Shown here: one piece after another, positions 21,952 to 46,766 of the stretch
How positions within the stretch are numbered: position 1 is the stretch's first letter
How the letters are laid out: each line of letters starts with the position of its first letter
Assembly (NCBI GenBank): GCA_027625915.1
Contig: JANTQA010000023.1
Coordinates: 18,476,001-18,540,000 of the forward strand
Reading direction: 5' to 3'
Source of the DNA: Anaeramoeba flamelloides
Taxonomy: Eukaryota; Metamonada; Anaeramoebidae
Length of the DNA stretch: 64,000 nucleotides
Made by a program: the position numbers and the translations under genes
The notes under the pieces: generated by a model
Databases searched by the model: none
Told to the model about the DNA's origin: nothing
The model's input: only the letters and a program-made list of their open reading frames with translations

Positions 21952-24889
21952 TTTTTATGATCTTATGAAAAAAAAATATCTAAAATTTTTGAATAAAAAG
22001 TGAGAGAAAATAAAATTTTGGAATAACCCTTTTGAGACTCAAGTACCTTCAAGGTTCTTTTTTGCATAGATTTCGAATTCGGTGAGAAACTACACTTTTG
22101 GAACAAGAATCTAACAATTGGAAGTTCGTTTTTTCAATTATTCTCTATTGGGAATTTGTTGGGTTTCTCAAGAGAGATCGGTTTGATAATTACACACACA
22201 GAGAATGTCGGAAAAATGTTTACCAATCAAAACCTGTCTAAATCAGAAAAAATAAAAATATCTGTATATTCCTTTTTTTTTGTTTTTTTTTTCAAAATTC
22301 CGAAAATGTTACCCTTGTTTCTAATTCCTTCGTTAACTCCAAGATTTTTTACTGGTTTTAAAATTCAACTCCCAACAGCACTATTTTAATCATAACTTTT
22401 TTTTCAAAAAAAAAAATTACAAAATTAATTTGTTACCTTAATGATAAAATAGATCAAAAAAAGATTTCTTATTGTTTGTCTGAAATCTATAATTTTTAGG
22501 ATTTTCTAGAATTAAATATTTGTTAACTAATTAAGAGTTCTGAAAAACCTCACCTATAAAATTTAATCATAATACTTCAGTAAATTTGAAAAGTATCTTA
22601 ATATCATTATAATATTCAATTAAGGATTGAAAATAATTCACATTTTTTAAGATGGTAATTAATGAGATTATAAAAAGTTTGACAAGTTAAAGATAGACAA
22701 AATATATTTTAATTAATTAAAATTGTTTTTTTTTGGATCTGTTAAGTAACTTTGGTTAGAATTAATGAGATCTCGATTTCTAATAAAATTATTTTTTTTA
22801 AAAACAATATTTGTTTAAAAAAAAACGAAAAATTATTTTACTTCATCTTTTGTATAACAATTTAAAATTCAATTTGAAAGGGTGTTTGACTGATTGGTTA
22901 AACGAGGTTAAGTTGAAGATAATTTTTCTCAAAAACCTAATTGGTATTCAATAAAAAGAAATAAATGCAAAAAAATTACCTTCGTTGTTCATTTATTTTT
23001 TCTCATTCTCCTAGTTTGATATGTTTTGAATACACTCACAGAAAATACATTTTTTCTTCAACACCAAGCAAACCTTACTTTGAACAGTTTGAAAGCGGTA
23101 AAAAGTTTCACAAATCTTTCAACAAATTATCTTTTTTTTATTTTAACCCACTTTCCTTTTTGTCTGGTGATTAGAAACCAGAGCTAAATAACACAAATAA
23201 ACAATTTTAAAGGTATTTTTGTAAATTCAAAGCAAGGAATGAATTTGTGATTGAGTCAGTATTCTTAATTTGTAAAAAAAATTTTCAAATAGTTTTCATT
23301 TTTTCTCAAATTTATAAGTGAACCTTGGCCCTCTTTGTTTCATTAAATTTAATACCTCAAGAGAAACCTCTTTTTTCTGAAAATATTCATCAATTAATTC
23401 GATTTTGCAATTTTCAGAAAAAACTTCTTTTAAAAGATTTATCCTGAATTTCACAAACTGAAGAAAGGTGTGTATTGTACAGTTTCAAGACGTTTTTAAT
23501 AAACTTATGGAATTATTTTTTTCTAAAAACAAGACAAAAGTTTTAGTTTTTTATTAATTCACATTCAGTAAGAAAAAATAAGAAAAATTAAAAGCAAAAA
23601 ATATTATAACTCAAGAAATAGCCTGACAACTGTAAATTTAAAGTAACCCCCCGATCTATTTATTAACATTCCCCACAATCACAAAGAGTTGTTTTCTTTG
23701 TCCTAATCTTATTTGCAAATAAATTTTGCGAAAAACAAATTTTAAATTAGAAAACTCAGAAAAAATCTTAATTTGTTTGAATTCGAAAAGTTTCCAAAAC
23801 TTAAAAGTATTTCTAAGTCCTTCAAATAAAGACATCTAACTGTTGTCTCTACGCTTTAAATGTAGCCAAATTACTTATGATTTTCTTACTTTTCAATTTT
23901 ACTATATCCTTTTCAAAGATTCAGCATCAAAAAAAATCAATTACAAAAATATTTTTAAGAATAAATATAGAAATTTTTAATCATATATGGAGTAATTCAG
24001 CTTAAGTAACAACAAAAGTATTGAAATTTGTTTTTTTTTTTGGTGTCTGAGGAAGAGATTTTTTGAATTGTTACCAAAACTTTCAATTTTACAAAATATT
24101 AACAAATAAAAAGTTATTTATAGTGGGGTTTTGTAATCGATTTACAATATTTTTTGAAAAAAATAATTAATTTCTACAGAATGTTTTCGTGTTCTAATAT
24201 AACAATTTTGGTGATAAAATAATATTTTGTTTCGCCTATCGGAATTATCACAATTGTGATATTACTATTCAAATTATTTTTTATAAATTTGAATCAAAAA
24301 ATTTAAAAATGAGAATTAATTACTAATTTAGTTTTAAAATTTTAAATCATGAAGAAAAGGAATTTAACTCTCCCAACTTTTGGAATTAAGTTAAAAAATG
24401 TATTTGTGGTTTTTCCAAAAGAGATTTTGGGGTCACTGTTGTCAAAAAAAATGAGTAAAAAAGTTTTTTTTGTGTTTCAAATTAAAAAGCGTTTATTTTT
24501 GTGAAAAAAGATCTATACATTAACTGACTGAAGGTAAACTGACAATAAAGTATGAGCAAATATGGTAATGCTTTCTATAAGTTCTTTTATTAAAAAAAAA
24601 AAAATTAAAAAAGAATTAAATTAGAAAATTTTTCTCAAAAAATAGAGTTGATTTTTAGATAATTTTTATCAATCAAGAAATTCAAATTTTTTCCAAAAAA
24701 AGGAAATAATTATTTTAAAAATGATTCATAATTTGCATGAATAATTTAAAATTTACTTAAATTTTCAAATACTATATTATCAAAATCAATTTCAACTTAG
24801 GTATATGAAAGTGCTATTCATTAATTGTTATATTGGAATACGAAGAGAAAAAAAGTAGTGATTATATTTTAAAACACATTATATATTTG
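21952..24889. other. Intergenic DNA, nothing recognised
   Basis: Starts with the presumed promoter of the B-box gene. Frames at 22156-22389 and 22965-23174 (plus strand) are short and aromatic-rich, like chance frames. No RNA gene or repeat is recognised. Confidence 0.4.
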
Positions 24890-25366
24890 GGAAAAAAATA
24901 CCAGACATGAAAAAAATCCCGGACATGATTTTTAATTGTGATTATTAGTAAAATTTTTGTATAATTTCAATTAAATCCTTATTATAAATAACCAATTTTT
25001 TTATGAGATTAGTAATAAACCTACCTAAAGTCCATCAAAGTAAGTGTCTCTAGAATACTCGCGTAATTGTTTGATAGCCTAATGTTGTCCAACTTTTTTT
25101 GAAAAACAATCGAGTTTTATAGAGGTTAACTAGAGTTTGGAAAATGATAATTTTTATTCTTGTTTTTTGATTGATTGAATGGTGTTTTGAACAAGTGTGA
25201 TTTCATCAATCATCATTCTGATAAGTGGGGGGGGTTATAATTGAAAAATTCCGATTCTTAAAAAAAGGAATTTGATTGTAAATAAATGAAATTACACAAT
25301 AATTTTACTAATATTCACAATTAAAAATCTTGTCCGGGATTTTTTTCATTCTGGTATTTTTTTCAC
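24890..25366. mobile_element. Non-autonomous element with about 80-bp terminal inverted repeats
   Basis: The left arm (24890-24980) carries AAAAAAATACCAG, then AAAAAAATCCCGGACA and TTTTTAATTGTGA. The right arm (25285-25365) is its inverted copy, with TGTCCGGGATTTTTTTCATT and CTGGTATTTTTTTCACT. The arms look about 90 percent identical. The middle has no open frame. This is the layout of a MITE-like relic of a DNA transposon. No clear target duplication was found. Confidence 0.7.
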
Positions 25367-26059
25367 TGCTCTATACGATTTATTCGCACATTATTGTGAT
25401 CTTTGTAAAAGTTTTTTAATCAAACAGATTGGTTAGTTAAAAAGAAAGTCCCTTTTACTGCCCTTTTACTTTTTTTTTTTGTAAATGAAAAATCTATTTA
25501 ATTTATTTTTATTCTTATTTTCAAAAAATTTGATTTCTTTGTCTATTTTTTTTATAATATTGAAAAAACGATTATTGAGAAATCCATAAAAAGTATAATA
25601 TTTTTTTTTTTTTTTCTCAAAGTACGTTGGGGTAGGGGGGCACCTAAAAACCCAACAAAATTGAGATAATTGGTTTTTAATTAAAAAAAAATATTTTTTT
25701 CTTTTGTTCAATATTCAAAAAAATTATTTTTATGATATTATTATTTTTTAAAAATAAAATGAAATCTTGTAAAGATCTTACTAATTTAATTTATTGGTTA
25801 TTTATAATTCATATTATGAAATGGATGAGAAAAACCCGTATAAACAATGTATTGATTTGAGTATATAATTGAAATCCAAAAATCACAAGTTTCCAATATC
25901 AAAATTATATAAGTAAACAATTACTTTTCTTTTACCACAACATAATTCTTGAAAATAGTAAAACTTTTTTTTTTTTTGGTTAGAAAGTCTTTCCTCTTTT
26001 GAAAAAAAAAAGTAAATTACTTTTGTTATTAATTTAAATTGTTAATATAACAATTTCAC
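25367..26059. other. Intergenic DNA, nothing recognised
   Basis: A minus-strand frame (25466-25711) runs through T-rich simple sequence and is not credible. No other structure is seen. Confidence 0.4.
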
Positions 26060-26700
26060 TACCACTAAAACTAATTGAAATATTGTTGATTAAATAAATG
26101 AAAATTTGATAGAAGTTTAACAAAACTTTCTTAATTAAATTTAGAACGATCCAAAAAATTTTAATCTTTAAAGTTTAAATAAAGTCTTGTTCTCTGATTT
26201 TCAAAACAAGGAAAAAATGAAAAAAAAAAATTAAAAAACATTTTGGTCTTATCAACAAGAATTTTTCGAACAAACCAAATCACCTTTTTGTCAGAAAAAA
26301 ATTTAAAATGTATTTTGAGGATAAAATCGATTAAATCCTCAATTTTTTCAAGTAAAGTTTGATTTGAAAAAAATAAAATTTTGTATTAAAACAAAAACAC
26401 ATATTCCATATAAAATTTGTAAATTACATTAAAAACTCTCATAGCAATAAATGTCCTTTTGAAAGAATACAATTATTTTTCAATATGTTAAAATAAAATA
26501 TATTTTTTATTGGTCAACCAAAAGTGTTATCTAAAAAAAGATAAAAAAAATTTTTTTTGATCTTGTTATTAATAAAGACCATTTATTGTGTAGTAGTGAT
26601 ACAAATGGTAATAAACATGTTAAAAAATTTTATAATAAAAGAAATATAACGAATTAAAATAATTATATTTTTCAGAAAAAAATGGAAAAAAAAATAGTTA
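26060..26700 (-). repeat. Dispersed segment R1, copy B (inverted)
   Basis: The reverse complement matches copies A and C: ACTTTTGGTTGACCAA, TCTTGTTGATAAGACC, TTTTGAAAATCAGAGAACAA, and CTTCTATCAAATTTTCATTT at the far end. A TATCACTACTACAC block near 26600 matches copy C at about 43290. It is non-coding here. Confidence 0.6.
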
Positions 26701-26995
26701 TCATATATATAAAATGTCTTTTCTTAGGTTTGAAGATGTTTGAAATATGTGTGGGTTATCTTCAATTTGTTTTTCAATATTTTCCCTTTTACAAAATGGA
26801 AAATATAAAAATTTATGTATTGTTTTGAAGGCTAAAGACCGAGAAACAATACAAACAATAATTTCACAGAGTCAAAGGCGTAGGAAAATATGTTTAATAT
26901 TTATTAATTTTGGTATTTGGTTTTTGATCGTGGAAAATATTGAAAATTGAGAGGATAGAATTCTTTATCAACCATTGTGTGTCATTTTCAAGACA

Positions 26996-27040
26996 TTTTA
27001 CTCAATTTATTAATATTTTTTTAATAAAATTGAGTAAAAG
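26996..27040. other. Strong hairpin
   Basis: TTTTACTCAATTTATTA and its inverted copy AATAAAATTGAGTAAAA flank a short T-rich loop. It has no associated gene and could be a small palindrome from an element end. Confidence 0.5.
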
Positions 27041-27211
27041 GAACAAATACAGTGAAAATTCTCCTTTTTGGGGTAAAAGGGACATATATAAACCAATTAT
27101 TTTATGATTTGAATTTTTTCTGAATTTTGTTAATTTTTCCAGTTGATAATCCCAAAAATACCACCAAAATTTTTTTAACGAATTAAAAAAACTTTTTGAA
27201 GAACTTTTGAG

Positions 27212-28545
27212 AAACAAAATAATATAGAAAATATCATAAAACCAAAAATACCCAAAAATTTTCTAATGAATAAAAAACACTTTTATAACAACTTCTAAGA
27301 AACCCTAGTGTCAATACACTCTATTTAATGGTAAAATAACAATTTTAGTTTGAGAAAAAATATTCTTTTTTTTTTGAATTGTTTTACTTAAAACTCTCTG
27401 AAAAGTTTTTGAGTAGACTTTGAATATATTTGGGTATGTTAATACTTAAACTAAAATTCAAAATTTTCCACACAGCTAAAACGTTCCAAACAATCACAAC
27501 AATACAATTTCATTGAAATTGGAGATAATTTTGATTTTTGTAAAATATGAAAATCATTTTTTTCATCTTTTAGTTTATGTTTTCATTTCATTTTTTGAAT
27601 TATGTAATTTGCTTCGTTGGATCAAAAATTTTTCTACAAGGCTTATATTATGTTAAAGTCAAGTTGTTTCAAATAGAAGAACTCGAATAAAATTAGTTGG
27701 TAGTATCTAACCATTTGATCGATCAATATTCCTAATAGAATTTAAACAAATTTACAAATGTATTTTTTTGTTTTGCTCTCTCCAAAATTTTTAACACAAC
27801 CATGATTTATTTGTATTGATAATTATTTATTTATTGTTTTGTGAGTATTTTATTTTATAAAAAGGTGTTAACATTTCAATTAGTGAATGGTTCTAATTTG
27901 GTAAATCTTCGAGAAGTGGTCAAATAAGTTTTTTTTTTCACAAATCGAATTTTGGTGTGTTAAAAATTTTGATTGGGGGTTATTTGGTCAGGCGTAAGTG
28001 TATTCAATAGTATTTTTGAGGTTATGCTAGGCTGGGTATGTTGAGATCGGAAATGGGACAGATTAAACCAATTTATTTTAAGGAATGGAAAGTTAAAATA
28101 TGGTTTGGCTTGGGTCATCTTGTGTCCGGCCGGGTATAGGTATGTATATGTTCACTTTTAAATATTAAACCATTATTTTTTGGATTGTATTAAAGATACA
28201 AAATTATGAGTAAAGAGAGAAATTGGAAATTTTCTCGACAAAGACCTTTTCTCTCATTTGTTAAAACCATTTAGCAATGATGATAATTGTTACGGTCATC
28301 TAAGATCCCAACCCCTTTCTCACAAAATGTGTCAAATATTTTTCCTCAAAAATTGTAATTGTTCACATTTTGTATTTTTCAACCAAAATATTTTTTTTAC
28401 AATAAAATTCCAATTTAACCATTAAACAAAGTGTATTGACACTAGGGTTTCTTAGGAGTTGTTATAAAAGTGTTTTTTATTCTTTAAAAAATTTTTGGGT
28501 ATTTTAGATTTTATAATATTTTCGGAATTATTTGATAGATCCGTT
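27212..28545. mobile_element. Composite inverted-repeat element enclosing R2 copy 2
   Basis: The arms of about 160 bp (27212-27375 and 28365-28545) are inverted copies. Both contain AATACCCAAAAATTTT, AATAAAAAACACTTTTATAA and AAACCCTAGTGTCAATACAC. The interior of about 1 kb holds R2 copy 2 and a GC-richer patch at 28000-28150, with no open frame of note. It looks like a decayed DNA transposon or a segment captured between two inverted MITEs. Confidence 0.6.
27400..27990 (+). repeat. Dispersed segment R2, copy 2
   Basis: Matches the reverse complement of 3990-4610. Shared exact blocks include AATATTCCTAATAGAATTTA, TTGATAATTATTTATT and ATTAGTGAATGGTTCTAATT. The homology stops sharply near 27990, where the other copy goes on into a minus-strand open frame. 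Confidence 0.65.
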
Positions 28546-29734
28546 CAAAGTGGATCAGAAATTTGTGACAATTTGCATCAAAAAAAATTGTAAGTAAAGA
28601 ATATCACCAATAAAATATTTTAAAAAGTTGCCCATTTTGTCGGAGAAGACTGATCCCTTAAGTAGCTTTTAATTTGATAACTGGTGTATTTTTTTCTATA
28701 TTGTTCACAATGAAATGACAAAAAAAAAAAAAGGATTTTCCATACTGTAATGAAATATCATTTTAATGAACGTATTACTAATCGTTCTAAATTATAAATT
28801 TGAAAAATGACATTTAGATTTAAAAAAAAAAAAACGCAAGAAGAATTATAGACACATAACTCTACCATTATAAAGTTTTATGAACTACTTGAAATTATTT
28901 TTTTCTAAAATTATTTCAAATTATTCTCGAAATATTGTTAACAATCATAAGATATTCAAGATAAATAAAAATATTTTCAAAGAATTTCTAAAAAATTGAT
29001 TTTGTAAAAAGGAATATGTTCAGAAACTGATTCTTCAAAGAATAAAAATAATAGTAATAATCTCAAAAAAATGATAATTTTTTGAAAATTAAATATTTTT
29101 GAAGAAAATCTCAAATGAATATTTTGTGAAAAAAATTACTTTTCAATTTTTAAAATTTTCATTTTTTCAAAATATCCTTTATCGGCTTAATTGAGATTTT
29201 TTATTTATTTTTTGATGGTAACACTCAACAAAATTGTTTATAATTGAAACCTTGACATAGATCTTTAAAATTTTAAAAATAATTTCAATGCTTGATAATT
29301 AAATGATTTTGCATTTATAATTTCAATAAAAAAGAAATCAGAACAATGATTGTCATAATTCCGGAAACATTTAACTTGCAAAATAATTAGATTTGTTGTA
29401 AAGTAAAATAAATAAATATAATGAAACGAATTATTATTATAACTCTGTGATATGAAATCTTCTGGATAAATTGCTCGATCGACGATTTTTATTTTCTTAG
29501 GAAGGTTTTATGATATAAATAAAAGATCCGAAACATAAATTTGCATCAAAACAATTGATTAACATCAATGATCCATTTTCAAACTAGCTTTAAGTGTTGT
29601 TTTCGATCAAAATCTTTACAATAAAAATAAAAATAATTAAAAATTAAATTTTGTTTTATTTTCGAATTATATGTATTTTTATAGGATAAATAAAGAATTT
29701 CAAATGGTTACGATATACAAAGGCAATAAATGTA
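28546..29734. other. 3' flank of the TRRAP gene, nothing recognised
   Basis: AT-rich DNA downstream of the TRRAP stop codon (29735-29737, TAA). No coding frame or RNA gene was seen. AATAAA-like sequences are too common in this composition to name a poly(A) signal. Confidence 0.4.
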
Positions 29735-42589
<12,855 letters not shown>

Positions 42590-42841
42590 TATTCAAAGAG
42601 ATCTTTGTGGAAAATTGAAAAGAGTCTTGGTGTTTTTTTGTTTTTGGATCGTTCTGTTTGTTTTGTAAGACAAAGAAAAAAAAAGGAATACTTTTTTTTT
42701 TGAAAAACAAAGTAAAGTTGAAGAGTGAATAAGAAGCGAAAAATGAACTTTCTCCATTTTTAGAAATTTATTATACATAAATATCATTTCTATGATTGTT
42801 TTAAATTTTTGTTTGTAGTATTTTTCTTTCTCGGTTACCAT
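42590..42841 (-). promoter_or_regulatory. TRRAP 5' leader with an in-frame upstream ORF
   Basis: An 82-codon frame starts at ATG 42841 and ends at TGA 42593-42595, one codon before the TRRAP ATG and in the same frame. Its product (Lys/Phe-rich) resembles no protein, so it is most likely untranslated leader. If the leader is transcribed this far, the ORF could act as an upstream ORF; that is speculation. Confidence 0.25.
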
Positions 42842-42989
42842 TTTTAAAGTGAAATAACTAATGATAAAAAATATTGAATGAAAAGTCTTTTCTTTGTTTC
42901 CAATCTCAATTACCTCAAAAACGTGTATGTATTTTTTGTCCTTTAATTAACCTACACCTTTACTTTAAATAAGAAGAAATGTTAAAATT

Positions 42990-43205
42990 TTACTTTATTA
43001 CATTTTTTAAAGAATTATTTTCACAAGTTAATAGTATATTATAAAAAGGATCATCTTTCAATCTAACAGGGTAAATTCTTAAAATGGGTAATTGGTGATA
43101 ACTGTGTCCTTTGGTATTAGGTTTATACTCAATGTCAAAAAATTCTGATCTAACCATAAACCCAGAAAAATTGATTTTTTGAGAGAGAACAATTTTTTTT
43201 TCCAT
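42990..43205 (-). CDS. Small ORF (71 codons) inside repeat R1
   Basis: ATG at 43205, stop at 42990. The second half (MVRSEFFDIEYKPNTKGHSY, then HQLPILRIYPVRLKDDPF) has a balanced composition unlike chance AT-rich frames. The corresponding part of R1 copy A (8225-8400) keeps the SRSEFFD codons but is disrupted. It may be a small gene, a gene fragment duplicated with the repeat, or an exon. No family is recognised. Confidence 0.35.
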   Translation of the reverse strand: MEKKIVLSQKINFSGFMVRSEFFDIEYKPNTKGHSYHQLPILRIYPVRLKDDPFYNILLTCENNSLKNVIK

Positions 43206-43870
43206 TTTTTATTAAAAAGTAAACTCGAAATTCATTTTATTTCTTGGATAAATAAAACAATTTTGACCTCATTTATAATTTTTTTCATATCACTACTGTG
43301 TTTTCTGTACACCAACAAGTTTTTATAGTAATAACTATTTAGTAAATGAAAATTTCTTTTATTTTTTTGATTACTCTCTTTTGGTTTACAAAAAAATTGA
43401 TTTATTCAACTTATTGAAAATATTTATATTTTTTTATGAAGGATTATTTTGAGAATAAAATTTTCAAACGTAACTTAAAATTTAACTTAGAAATTGTGTT
43501 TTTGTTTTTATATCAAATTTGATTTTTAAATAAAATAATCTTATAGATATTTGGGAATTTTGTAATTTTCCCCTCAAAAATAAAAATAAATTTTTTTCTG
43601 ACAAAAATAATTTGAGTTGTCAATAATGATTCTTGTGAAGAAGTAAAAACTGTTTTTATAAAAATTTTTTCAAAATTCTGAAAATTTATTATACTAATTT
43701 TTCTTGATCAATTTTTAAAAATTGTAAAAGAAAAAAAGACTTTTTTAAAACTTTCAGAATAATTTTTATTTAGTTTATTGAACAAATTTTTGTTGAAAAA
43801 CTTTTATTAAACATCTATTAAATTTTGATTTATTTTTTCACATTAAAACTTATTTTAATTTCCTTTGTTG
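42990..43870 (+). repeat. Dispersed segment R1, copy C
   Basis: Same orientation as copy A (8225-9030), inverted relative to copy B (26060-26700). Blocks such as TGTCAAAAAATTCTGATC, GGTTTACAAAAAAATTGATT, TTTTTTTCTGACAAAAATAA and GATTCTTGTGAAGAAG are shared. The segment extends from the 71-codon ORF through its upstream flank. Confidence 0.6.
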
Positions 43871-45083
43871 AGATTAAAATTGAAAGTATGATTCATATTT
43901 AAAAATAATAACCAAAGAAAAAGTTTTTAAAATGGAAAGACTTTCTAACATAAACCAACAAGTTGTTAAATAATATTAAAGAATTAGATTAATTTTTACG
44001 AAAAATATTCAGTTACTTTATTGTTTTTTTTATTGAAAATATTTGAAATTTTTATTACAAAAAATAGAATCTAAATTGAAAAATTATTTTAGATGAGGTT
44101 ATTATATCACCCATTTCAGAAACTAGTATATAAATAACAAAAAAAATTTTTTTTTAAGAACTTTGATTATTTATTTTATTTTGAAAAAATACTTGTGTTT
44201 TAAAAATTAATTTTAAATATTCTTTAGTACCGTAGGTAATTTTTTTAAATAAATTTTTTCAAATAAATATTTTTCCCTGAATAATTAGTCTTAAAATAAA
44301 ACCAAGTGAAGAAAAAAGTAAACTATCTTATAGTATACTTTTTATCAAGAAATAATAGTTTTTTTTTTTGTTCTTTCTTGATCATTTTTTTAAATTATTG
44401 TTCTTTATATTATTTATTTACAATTGGAAGGCAAATAAATAAAATTAAATAGATTCAACTATCCCCTTGGTTATTCCAAAATTCGTTTATTAAGTTAAAG
44501 AATGGATAACCAATATCCAATTTTGAATTAAACCTAATATTAAAATGGGTATATTATTAGATTTAAAATTTGGTAAAAAATAAATATTAGTAAAATTGAT
44601 TTTTTTCACATTTTTGAAGATTTTCTTGATTTATTTTAGGATCTCTATGGAAGTTTTTAATGGTTTTTTAATCATTGTAAAAATAAAAAAAAATATTTTG
44701 TAATTCGTAGTATTTTTTTACTTTTTTTGTAAATAAGCTAAAAATGTTGAAATTATAAAAACTAATCATTGTGATTTTAGGAAAATTTTCAAATTTTTCA
44801 TTTCCCATTATTATCAAAGTCAGTGGAAGTAAAATGGTTTATATTTTAATAATAAATATAACTATAAAAATATTATCTAGTGTTTTTGAAAAGATTCAGA
44901 TTAATATATCTATTGAGATTTTTTTAATTAAAAATAGTAAGATTGGTTAGTATCTCAATATACAATAATTTGAACCAATATTTTAATTCATGGAACATTT
45001 AATAACCATTTTAATTAAGGCGATCTGAAAAAATTTTAAATTTTTACTCTGTTTTTAGAAAATTGAGCCACCCCATTTCATTA
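43871..45083. other. Intergenic DNA, nothing recognised
   Basis: Very AT-rich with frequent stops in all frames. No element ends or RNA motifs were found. Confidence 0.4.
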
Positions 45084-45280
45084 CAGTCAGTTTCACTTTT
45101 AAGGCACAAACTTTCAACGAAATTTAAGGCACAAAAAAATCTCAAATTAAAGCATATTTTTTGGAATTTTAATTTTAACAAATTATTTTACTAGAATTTG
45201 AATTTTGTGCCTTAATTTCAGATTTTTTTTTTTGTCTTAAATTTCGTTGAAATTTTGTGTCTTAAAAGTGAAACTGGCTG
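45084..45280. mobile_element. TA-flanked MITE, copy M1 (Tc1/mariner-type)
   Basis: A 197-bp near-palindrome. The left end CAGTCAGTTTCACTTTTAAG and the right end CTTAAAAGTGAAACTGGCTG are inverted repeats. A second inverted block, CAAACTTTCAACGAAATTTA, lies inside. TA flanks both sides (45082-45083 and 45281-45282), the target duplication of Tc1/mariner transposons. There is no coding capacity, so it would depend on a transposase elsewhere. Confidence 0.8.
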
Positions 45281-45969
45281 TATTTGAAAACAATATATAA
45301 ATTCAAGCTTTTTTTTTTTTTTTTTTTCATTTTGATTCAAAGTCAAAATCATTCTATAAAAAAACCTATTTTTTTCTTTTTCCCGTCCAAAAGAGAAAAA
45401 TTAAGTTTTTGAACCTTTGTAAAAAGGAGTGAGAAAGAAAATTGCAAATTTAAAAAAAGCATAATAATATCATTATTTTTTTTTATAAATTAGACGAAAT
45501 ATGTTTTTTTTTTCTACTTTAAACTTTTATAATTATCATAATTAGTATTTCGTCCAAGATTTTATAGTGTTATATAAGCTTTAAAACACTTTATATCTAG
45601 TATATAGTATTTTGAATTGATTAAATTCCGACCCTCTAATCCATCTATTAATAATCATAGAAAATTTTTAATTTCGTTTCCTATAAAAAAACTATTCATT
45701 TGATCACAATTAAAATTTTTTTTTCTAAAAAATATTATTTCAAATTACAATTTATTTTTAATCAGGATAAATTTAGAATTAAATAAAAATAGAGTCTCAG
45801 AATAAACATTAAGTAGAAGTGATTTAATCTACGTAAAATCAAGCTCTGGAAAGAAAAATTATAAATTCAAAGATTAAATTGTCAAAAATATACTTAAACT
45901 GGTGAAAATATGAAGAGAACCCTTAATAAAAAAATTTTTTTCTAGAAAATCAATGTAACATTTTTATAT
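45281..45969. other. Intergenic DNA, nothing recognised
   Basis: T-rich runs at 45311-45327 and a short separated inverted pair (GACGAAATA at about 45493, TATTTCGTC at about 45547). No gene. Confidence 0.35.
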
Positions 45970-46465
45970 CAAAATTCCCTTATATATGTGGATTTTTTCC
46001 ATATTTTTTGAAAAAAGGGTTCATTATAACAAGTTTATAACATGTTACAAATTTTTTAAGACCATGTTTAACAAAAAAATCTGGTATCAAAGTTCTTATT
46101 ACAAAAATTTATTTCATTTTAAAATATTTATAACTCCCTCAAAATATGTTTATAAAATGTTCTAAAAATGGTTTTTATTACTAGAGAAATTTAAGGCCGA
46201 AAAATAATCAGTTAATTTTTGAAAAATTCAATAACTTTTAAAATAATTATGTAATTTTTTTAAAAATTCGATTCAACTTTATAATTATCTTGGAAAAATT
46301 TTTCTTATGGGAATTTAAATGAAGTAAATTTTTATAATAAAAACTTTTTTACCCGTTTTTTTGTTATGCATTTTATTAAAAAAATATTAACATGTTACAA
46401 ACTTGCTATATGAACCTTTATTTAAAAAAATATGGAAAAAATCATCATATCAAAGTTAATTTTGA
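45970..46465. mobile_element. Inverted-repeat element with about 75-bp ends
   Basis: The left end (TTTTTTCCATATTTTTTGAA, GGGTTCATTATAACAAG, TAACATGTTACAA) and the right end (TTAACATGTTACAAACTTGC, ATATGAACC, AAATATGGAAAAAATCATC) are inverted copies across a core of about 350 bp. No open frame. The right end resembles part of the repeat at 16530-16800. Confidence 0.6.
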
Positions 46466-46568
46466 TTTGAAGTTAAATATTGGATGAATATTTTTTTTTT
46501 TTGGAGAAGAAGTAGAATTGGGTTCTTGTTTCCTCCCAGTTCTAAATGTCAAACTAACAATATCTATA

Positions 46569-46766
46569 CAGTCAGTATCAATTTTAAGGCACAAACTTTC
46601 AACCGAATTTAAGGTACAAAAACAAATCTCAAATTAAAGTATAAAATTCAAATTCTAGTAAAAATAAATTGTAAAAAAAAAAAATCCAAATTTTGTGCCA
46701 TAATTTGAGATTTTTTTGTGTCTTAAATTTAGTTGAAAGTTTGTGCCTTAAAAGTGAAACTGACTG
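46569..46766. mobile_element. TA-flanked MITE, copy M2
   Basis: A 198-bp element with the same ends as M1 (CAGTCAGTATCAATTTTAAG left, CTTAAAAGTGAAACTGACTG right) and TA on both sides. The internal CAAACTTTCAAC and its complement GTTGAAAGTTTG are conserved. Confidence 0.8.

Noticed and set aside
26747-26950. Plus-strand frame of 67 codons after a TTCTTAG acceptor-like site
   Set aside because: No upstream exon, no recognisable motif, and two alternative frames look equally good.
28000-28150. GC-richer patch with GGCTGGG, GGCCGGGTA words
   Set aside because: Considered as an RNA gene or promoter island, but no stems or motifs of a known RNA family were found.
42593-42841. Separate protein gene upstream of TRRAP
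   Set aside because: The frame is in phase with TRRAP and ends one codon before its ATG. Its composition is not protein-like, so it is treated as leader sequence.
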